From: Clostridia bacterium
GTDB lineage: Bacteria > Bacillota > Clostridia > Oscillospirales > Butyricicoccaceae
Direction of reading: 5' to 3'
Assembly (NCBI GenBank): GCA_029099685.1
Contig: JAQXOO010000029.1
Coordinates: 32,644-96,643, forward strand
DNA: 64,000 nucleotides
The translations under genes and the position numbers were made by a program. Position 1 is the first letter of the stretch. Every line of letters starts with the position of its first letter. Positions 59,470-64,000 of the stretch are shown piece by piece. The notes beneath the pieces are model-generated. The model ran no database searches. It had not been told where the DNA came from and saw only the letters and a list, made by a program, of their open reading frames with translations.

Positions 59470-59684
59470 GCCTTCATCCAGCGTTCCAGCTGGGAAAAGG
59501 GCATGGTGGCCTCCGCTTTTTTGCCCTCTTTGTCGATGCCGAACACAGCCATTTCCTCAAAGTCGTTGTAAAGCTCCAGATTGGCGTCCCGCAGGCCCTT
59601 TGCCTCGGCAAATTTCCGGGCCGCCTGCTCCAGCTGCGTCTGTGTATATCCCTTTTTCCGGTATCGCAGGATCACTTTTTCCAT
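59466..59684 (-). CDS. small hypothetical protein, 72 residues
   Basis: Starts MEKVILRYRKKGYTQTQLEQ. A basic N-terminal helix (AARKFAEAKGL) and an acidic middle (NDFEEMAVFGIDKEGKKAE) suggest a small soluble alpha/beta protein. The ATG has AAAGGAG about 12 nt upstream. No family recognised. Overlap with the GNAT gene suggests co-translation. Confidence 0.7.
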   Translation of the reverse strand: MEKVILRYRKKGYTQTQLEQAARKFAEAKGLRDANLELYNDFEEMAVFGIDKEGKKAEATMPFSQLERWMKA

Positions 59685-59798
59685 GCTTGCTCACTCCTTT
59701 GGCCCCTTGATGGTTCTATTATATGCCATCTTTCCGTCGAATCAAGGCGACTGCTGTAAATTCTCTCAAAACTTTTGCCCGGCCGTCCCGTTTTGCCC

Positions 59799-60701
59799 TT
59801 ACCGCCGCCCGTTTCCCCGGGCCACCTCCATAAAATGAGCCACCGCCGGGCTGTGCTCCACCTGGGGCAGGGTGCACATAACCACCTGCCGGGGCGGGAT
59901 CACCGGCGCGGTACGCAGGGGCCGCACCAGCCCCTGCTCCAGAAAAGGCCGTGAAAACTCCTGGGTGACGCAGGCCACCCCCAGGCCGATCTGGGCCAGC
60001 GCCAGCAAAAGATCGTGGGTGGAAAGCTCCAGCTCGGGCCGCAGGGTCAGCCCCAGGCTCTCGAACCGCTTTTCCAGATACAGCCGGGAGCTGGCCTGCC
60101 TGTCCAGCAGGATCAGCGGCATCCGCGCCACCTCCGCCAGGGTGTGTGTCCGCTCAAAATCGCAGGCGTACCCCGGCGCCGCCACAAAGATCATGTGGGT
60201 ATCAAAGCACTTTTCCACCCGGTATTCCGCCGATTCCTCGGGCATACTGGCAAAGGCCATGTCCACCTTTCCCTCCCGCAGCATCCGCAGCACCTGGCGG
60301 CTGGTGCCGTTGCGCAGGCTCAGGCGGATGCCGGGATAGCTCCGGCGAAAGGCCTCCAGACAGGGCAGCAGGTACTCCCGCGTAAGGGTATCACTGGCGC
60401 CGATGACCAGCTGGCCGATCTCCAGCTCCCGCGCCTGCCGCACCTTTTCCTCCGCGCTCTCCAAAAGGCCCATGGCTCCCCGCACGTATTCATAGAGCAT
60501 CCGCCCCTCCCGGGTCAGCTCCACGCCCCGCTTGCCCCGGACGAACAGCGCTGTGTGCAGCTGCTCCTCCAGGTGCTTCACCGACTGGCTCACCGCAGGC
60601 TGGGACAGGTAGAGTGTTTTGGCCGCCGCCGAGATGCTCTCGTGCTCGGCCACCTCCTTGAAAATGCGGTAAAGCTCCAGTTTCGCCTCCATATCCACCA
60701 T
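59799..60701 (-). CDS. LysR-family transcriptional regulator
   Basis: 300 residues. The N-terminal helix-turn-helix (about 6-65: FKEVAEHESISAAAKTLYLS, then QPAVSQSVKHLEEQLHTALF) and an inducer-binding domain (about 93-297) are typical. The start at 60701 lacks a clear site; an in-frame ATG three codons later (60692) is equally possible. It is divergent from purA. Whether it controls purA is uncertain since LysR proteins often do regulate the divergent gene. Confidence 0.88.
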   Translation of the reverse strand: MVDMEAKLELYRIFKEVAEHESISAAAKTLYLSQPAVSQSVKHLEEQLHTALFVRGKRGVELTREGRMLYEYVRGAMGLLESAEEKVRQARELEIGQLVIGASDTLTREYLLPCLEAFRRSYPGIRLSLRNGTSRQVLRMLREGKVDMAFASMPEESAEYRVEKCFDTHMIFVAAPGYACDFERTHTLAEVARMPLILLDRQASSRLYLEKRFESLGLTLRPELELSTHDLLLALAQIGLGVACVTQEFSRPFLEQGLVRPLRTAPVIPPRQVVMCTLPQVEHSPAVAHFMEVARGNGRR

Positions 60702-60741
60702 CCATTCGTAAATCTTATATTAAACATTCAAAACCGCAATT

Positions 60742-60769
60742 TTACTTATAGTTCTGTTCTTAGTATAAT
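60742..60769 (+). promoter_or_regulatory. promoter of purA-purB
   Basis: TTACTT (60742-60747), 16-bp spacer, TATAAT (60764-60769). The region between the divergent starts is AT-rich; no PurR box or purine riboswitch seen. Confidence 0.5.
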
Positions 60770-60819
60770 CAAAGTATCGGTTTTTGACAATCCAAATTTC
60801 CATACAGGAGGCAATTTTT

Positions 60820-62094
60820 ATGTCTAACTGCGCGATCGTGGGCATCAACTGGGGTGACGAAGGCAAGGGCCGCATGGTGGACCTGGTCACCGAACAATAC
60901 GACGTAGTGGTGCGCTACCAGGGCGGCAACAACGCCGGTCACACCGTCATCAACGAATACGGAAAATTCGCCCTGCACCTGCTGCCCTCCGGCATCTTCC
61001 GCAAGGACGTTGTCAATGTCCTGGGCAACGGTGTGGTCATCGACTGCGAGCATCTGTGGAAGGAGATCGAGGATCTGCAGAAGGCGGGCATCGAGATCAC
61101 CCCCGAAAACTTTAAGATCTCCGACCGCGCCACCCTGGTGTTCCCCTACCACCGGGACCTGGACGCTCTGGAGGAGGCCCGTCTGAAGGACCGGGCCTAC
61201 GGCTCCACCAAGCGGGGCATCGCGCCGGTCTACAGCGACAAATATCAGAAAAAGACCATCCAGGCCGGAGAGCTTCTGTACCCCGAATACCTGAAGGGCC
61301 GCCTTGCCGGCATTCTGGAGTGGAAGAACCTCACCATCGAAAACGTCTACCACGCCAAGCCCTATTCCCTGGAGGATATGTTCGCCTGGGTGATGGAATA
61401 CGGCTCCAGGCTGGCCCCCTTCATCTGCGACGCCGGCGCCTTCCTGCGGCAGGCCGAGGCCCAGGGCAAGAACATCCTGTTCGAGGCCCAGCTGGGCGCC
61501 CTGCGTGACCTGGATTTCGGCATCTATCCCTATACCTCCTCCTCCAATTCCATCGCCGCTTACGCTCCGGTGGGCGCCGGCATCCCCGGCAGCCGTGTGG
61601 ATGAGGTCCTGGGCGTGGTAAAGGCCTATTCCACCTGCGTGGGCGAGGGTCCCTTCACCTGCGAGTGGTTCGGAGAGGAAGCGGAAAAGCTCCGGGAGGC
61701 CGGCGGCGAATACGGCGCTGCCACCGGCCGTCCCCGCCGGGTAGGACCTCTGGACCTGGTGGCCACCCGTTACGGTGTGCAGCTGCAGGGCGCCACCAAT
61801 ATCGCCCTGACCAAGATGGACATCCTTTCCTATCTTGACAAAATCCCCGTTTGCACGCATTATGATATCGACGGGACCCTGACCGAAAGCTTCCCCTTCC
61901 CCGCCCTGCTGGACCGCGCCAAGCCGGTATACGAATACCTCCCCGGCTGGAAGTGCGATATCTCCGGCGTCCGGAAGTACGAAGACCTGCCCCAGGCCGC
62001 CCGCGATTACGTGGAATATGTGGAGCGCGCCATCGGCTGCCGCATCGGCTATGTGTCCGTAGGTGCTGAGCGCGACGCCATCATGACCCGCTGA
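60820..62094 (+). CDS. purA: adenylosuccinate synthase
   Basis: 424 residues from the ATG at 60820 (AGGAGG upstream). The catalytic P-loop is G12-D-E-G-K-G17, with NNAGHTV and GSTKRGIAPVYSDK plus QLQGATNIALTKMD. It condenses IMP and aspartate with GTP to adenylosuccinate. purB follows after 13 bp, so the two steps from IMP to AMP are one unit. Confidence 0.97.
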   Translation: MSNCAIVGINWGDEGKGRMVDLVTEQYDVVVRYQGGNNAGHTVINEYGKFALHLLPSGIFRKDVVNVLGNGVVIDCEHLWKEIEDLQKAGIEITPENFKISDRATLVFPYHRDLDALEEARLKDRAYGSTKRGIAPVYSDKYQKKTIQAGELLYPEYLKGRLAGILEWKNLTIENVYHAKPYSLEDMFAWVMEYGSRLAPFICDAGAFLRQAEAQGKNILFEAQLGALRDLDFGIYPYTSSSNSIAAYAPVGAGIPGSRVDEVLGVVKAYSTCVGEGPFTCEWFGEEAEKLREAGGEYGAATGRPRRVGPLDLVATRYGVQLQGATNIALTKMDILSYLDKIPVCTHYDIDGTLTESFPFPALLDRAKPVYEYLPGWKCDISGVRKYEDLPQAARDYVEYVERAIGCRIGYVSVGAERDAIMTR

Positions 62095-62107
62095 GGAGAG
62101 TTGAGAT

Positions 62108-63529
62108 ATGCGTAAAGACCGTTATGAAAGCCCCCTGTCCTCCCGCTATGCCTCCGATTATATGCTGCAGCTGTTCTCCCCCGATACCCGCTACCAGACC
62201 TGGCGGCGGTTGTGGGTGGCCCTGGCCCGGGCGGAGCACAAGCTGGGCCTGCCGGTGACGGAAGCCCAGGTGGCCGAACTGGAGGCCCACCTCACCGACA
62301 TTGACTACGAGGCCGTCCGGATCAAGGAAAAGGAGATCCGCCACGATGTCATGGCCCACATCCACGCCTACGGCCTGGTGGCCCCGGGCGCGAAGGGCAT
62401 CATCCATCTGGGCGCCACCTCCTGCTATGTCACCGACAATGCCGACCTGGTCCTCTACCGGGACGGCCTGCGTTACCTCCGCGGCCAGCTGCTGAACACC
62501 ATGAAGAACCTGGCGGACTTCGCCCGGCAGTACAAGGACCTGCCCACCCTGGGCTACACCCATTACCAGCCCGCCCAGCTGGTCACCGTGGGCAAGCGTG
62601 CCACCCTTTGGCTCCAGGACCTGATGCTGGACCTGGAGGAGCTGGATTTCGTGCTGGATTCCATGCGTTTTCTGGGCTGCCGGGGCACCACCGGCACCGA
62701 GGCCAGCTTCCTGGACCTGTTTGAGGGAGACGAGGGCAAGATCGACGAGATGAACCGGATGATCGCCGCCGAGTTCGGCTTTGAGCGCATCTTCCCGGTG
62801 TCCGGCCAGACCTATGCCCGCAAGTTCGACAGCCGCATTCTCAACGTGCTGTCCTCCATCGCCCAGAGCTGCTACCGCTTCGCCAACGATATGCGCCTGC
62901 TGCAGCATGACCGCCAGCTGGAAGAGCCCTTCGAGGACAAGCAGGTGGGCTCCTCCGCCATGGCCTACAAGCGCAACCCCATGCGCTCCGAGCGCATCTG
63001 CTCCCTGGCCCGGTATCTCATGGCCGATGCCATGAACGCCCCCATGACCGCCTCCGTCCAGTGGATGGAGCGCACTCTGGATGATTCCGCCAACCGCCGC
63101 ATCTCCCTGCCCGAGGGCTTTTTGTGCTGCGACGCCATCCTGCGGCTGATGCAGAACGTCACCCACGGCATCCGCGTCAATGAAAAGATCGTCACCCGCA
63201 CGGTAAATGAGTACCTGCCCTTCATCGCCACCGAGAACCTGATGATGGAGGCCGTCAAGCGGGGCGGCGACCGCCAGCAGATCCACGAGATCATCCGCAC
63301 GCACTCCATGGCCGCCACCGCCAAGATGAAGGAGGGCGAGCCCTGTGACCTGCTGCGCCGCCTGGCGGACGACCCCAACTTCAACATGACTCTGGAGGAG
63401 CTGACCGCCCTGATGGACGGCCGCCGTTACACCGGCCGTTCCTCCCACCAGGTAGAGGCCTTCCTGGAGCAGCTCCGGCCCATTCTGGCCCAGGCCGACG
63501 GACAGGAAGCCCAGGCCGTCAACGTCTGA
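62108..63529 (+). CDS. purB: adenylosuccinate lyase
   Basis: 473 residues. The fumarase/aspartase superfamily signature is GSSAMAYKRNPMRSERI (consensus SSxMPxKxNP), with HLGATSCYVTDNAD and GYTHYQPAQLVT. It splits adenylosuccinate to AMP and fumarate and also acts earlier in IMP synthesis. The protein ends AQAVNV, and the stop region resembles the repeats that follow. Confidence 0.97.
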   Translation: MRKDRYESPLSSRYASDYMLQLFSPDTRYQTWRRLWVALARAEHKLGLPVTEAQVAELEAHLTDIDYEAVRIKEKEIRHDVMAHIHAYGLVAPGAKGIIHLGATSCYVTDNADLVLYRDGLRYLRGQLLNTMKNLADFARQYKDLPTLGYTHYQPAQLVTVGKRATLWLQDLMLDLEELDFVLDSMRFLGCRGTTGTEASFLDLFEGDEGKIDEMNRMIAAEFGFERIFPVSGQTYARKFDSRILNVLSSIAQSCYRFANDMRLLQHDRQLEEPFEDKQVGSSAMAYKRNPMRSERICSLARYLMADAMNAPMTASVQWMERTLDDSANRRISLPEGFLCCDAILRLMQNVTHGIRVNEKIVTRTVNEYLPFIATENLMMEAVKRGGDRQQIHEIIRTHSMAATAKMKEGEPCDLLRRLADDPNFNMTLEELTALMDGRRYTGRSSHQVEAFLEQLRPILAQADGQEAQAVNV

Positions 63530-63835
63530 CCGTCCGCTCCCGTCCCCATTCGCCAGGCCCGGCCCGTCAGCGTCTGGCCGGCCCCCGCTCCGCCTCCCCC
63601 CTCCGCAAAGCCCGGCCCGTCAGCGTCTGACCTGCCCCCGCTCCGCCCTCTCCGCAAAGCGCGGCCCGCCAGCGTCTGACCTGCCCCCGCTCCGCCCTCT
63701 CCACAAAGCCCGGCCCGTCAGCGTCTGACCTGCCCCCGCTCCTCTTCTTCCGCAAAGCCCGGCCCGTCAGCATCTGACCTCCGCGCCGTTCCCTATTCCA
63801 TTTGCAAAGCGCGGCCCGTCCCTCTCTGATGTTCC
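63515..63835. repeat. tandem repeat array, about 49-bp unit, 6 full copies plus partial
   Basis: Units begin GCCCGTCAGCGTCTGAC at 63562, 63615, 63664, 63713 and 63762, and a degenerate one at 63814, each ending in GCAAAGC(C/G)CG. Spacings are 53, 49, 49, 49 and 52 bp. A related unit GCCGTCAACGTCTGACCG at 63515 contains the purB stop codon, so the array probably arose by duplication of the end of purB. There is no spacer-repeat alternation of CRISPR type. Confidence 0.85.
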
Positions 63836-63880
63836 CGCCTTTCCCCGGCTCCATTGGCGGCGGTATGCGATCAAAAACAT

Positions 63881-63905
63881 CGGGCAGCCCCCCCGGGGCT
63901 GCCCG
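63881..63905 (+). terminator. hairpin after purB and its repeats
   Basis: Stem CGGGCAGCCCC/GGGGCTGCCCG with a 3-nt loop. It lacks a strong T run (ATAATTTCC follows), so termination is uncertain. Between the repeats and this hairpin (63836-63880) I see nothing recognisable. Confidence 0.5.
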
Positions 63906-63914
63906 ATAATTTCC

Positions 63915-63943
63915 TTGACGCGCCGCCGCTTTCGCGCTATAAT
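63915..63943 (+). promoter_or_regulatory. promoter for a gene beyond the window
   Basis: TTGACG (63915-63920), 17-bp spacer, TATAAT (63938-63943). The last 57 bp hold no recognisable gene start. Confidence 0.65.
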
Positions 63944-64000
63944 GGACCGTACCCACCCGCCCCTGTACCTCACCGGGATAGAGGGTCCGCCTCCTAAGCG

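Noticed and set aside
63515..63835. CRISPR array
   Set aside because: The repeats are adjacent and about 49 bp without unique spacers; no cas genes are present. This is a simple tandem array.

Overview
The window is high-GC (around 60-63 % by eye) bacterial chromosome with Firmicutes signatures: rpsF-ssb-rpsR, gdpP-rplI-dnaB, a monofunctional biotin ligase, a TepA-type ClpP homologue, RNase J, and PBSX (Xkd)-type phage tail genes. High GC plus glutamate fermentation through methylaspartate suggests an Oscillospiraceae/Ruminococcaceae-type gut clostridium (Flavonifractor/Lawsonibacter-like). That taxonomic placement is inference from gene content only.

Layout. 1-3.05 kb: a lower-GC accessory block with an ECF sigma factor, two small membrane proteins and a PrsW-type protease in overlapping order, then a decayed surface-protein tail and a TetR regulator. 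It ends at a tRNA-Thr(CGU). 3.2-13.3 kb: housekeeping genes (YczE-like membrane protein, rpsF-ssb-rpsR, plsY, a serine hydrolase, thioredoxin, azlCD, an M32 carboxypeptidase, XRE and Crp/Fnr-type regulators, CCA-adding enzyme). 13.3-14.6 kb: two decayed copies of one IS5-like element enclosing a low-GC membrane-protein gene. 14.6-22.6 kb: minus-strand housekeeping run gdpP-rplI-dnaB-tilS-hpt-ftsH. 22.7-34.7 kb: prfA, ppa, a Sua5-CoaE fusion, tepA, RNase J, an M3 oligopeptidase, a CNNM/CorC transporter behind a long structured leader, and a NAGPA-domain protein.

34.8-44.7 kb is a complete methylaspartate route for glutamate fermentation. GlmS/GlmE with reactivase GlmL isomerise glutamate to methylaspartate. 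Methylaspartate ammonia-lyase removes ammonia to give mesaconate. A two-subunit class I hydratase converts this to citramalate, and a three-subunit citrate-lyase-type enzyme, best read as citramalate lyase, cleaves it to acetate and pyruvate. A GntR regulator sits between the two halves.

44.8-48.3 kb: two lipoproteins (one L,D-transpeptidase-like), a PhzF-family protein and birA. 48.3-58.2 kb: a compact minus-strand run of 16 genes, mostly contractile phage structural genes, with a capsid-like gene, head-tail completion genes, sheath, tube and baseplate. No tape measure, portal, terminase, integrase or lysis gene is present. All frames are open and many overlap by 4 bp, so it looks maintained rather than decaying. 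58.3-63.5 kb: an ECF-transporter S component with a terminator-bearing leader, GNAT, LysR, purA and purB. The window closes with a 49-bp tandem array that resembles the purB stop region.

Most promising for novelty: the tape-measure-less phage-derived module, three leader RNAs with built-in terminators (upstream of the CNNM/CorC gene, rnj and the ECF S component), the Sua5-CoaE fusion, and a Crp/Fnr-type gene whose only plausible full-length start is ATT.
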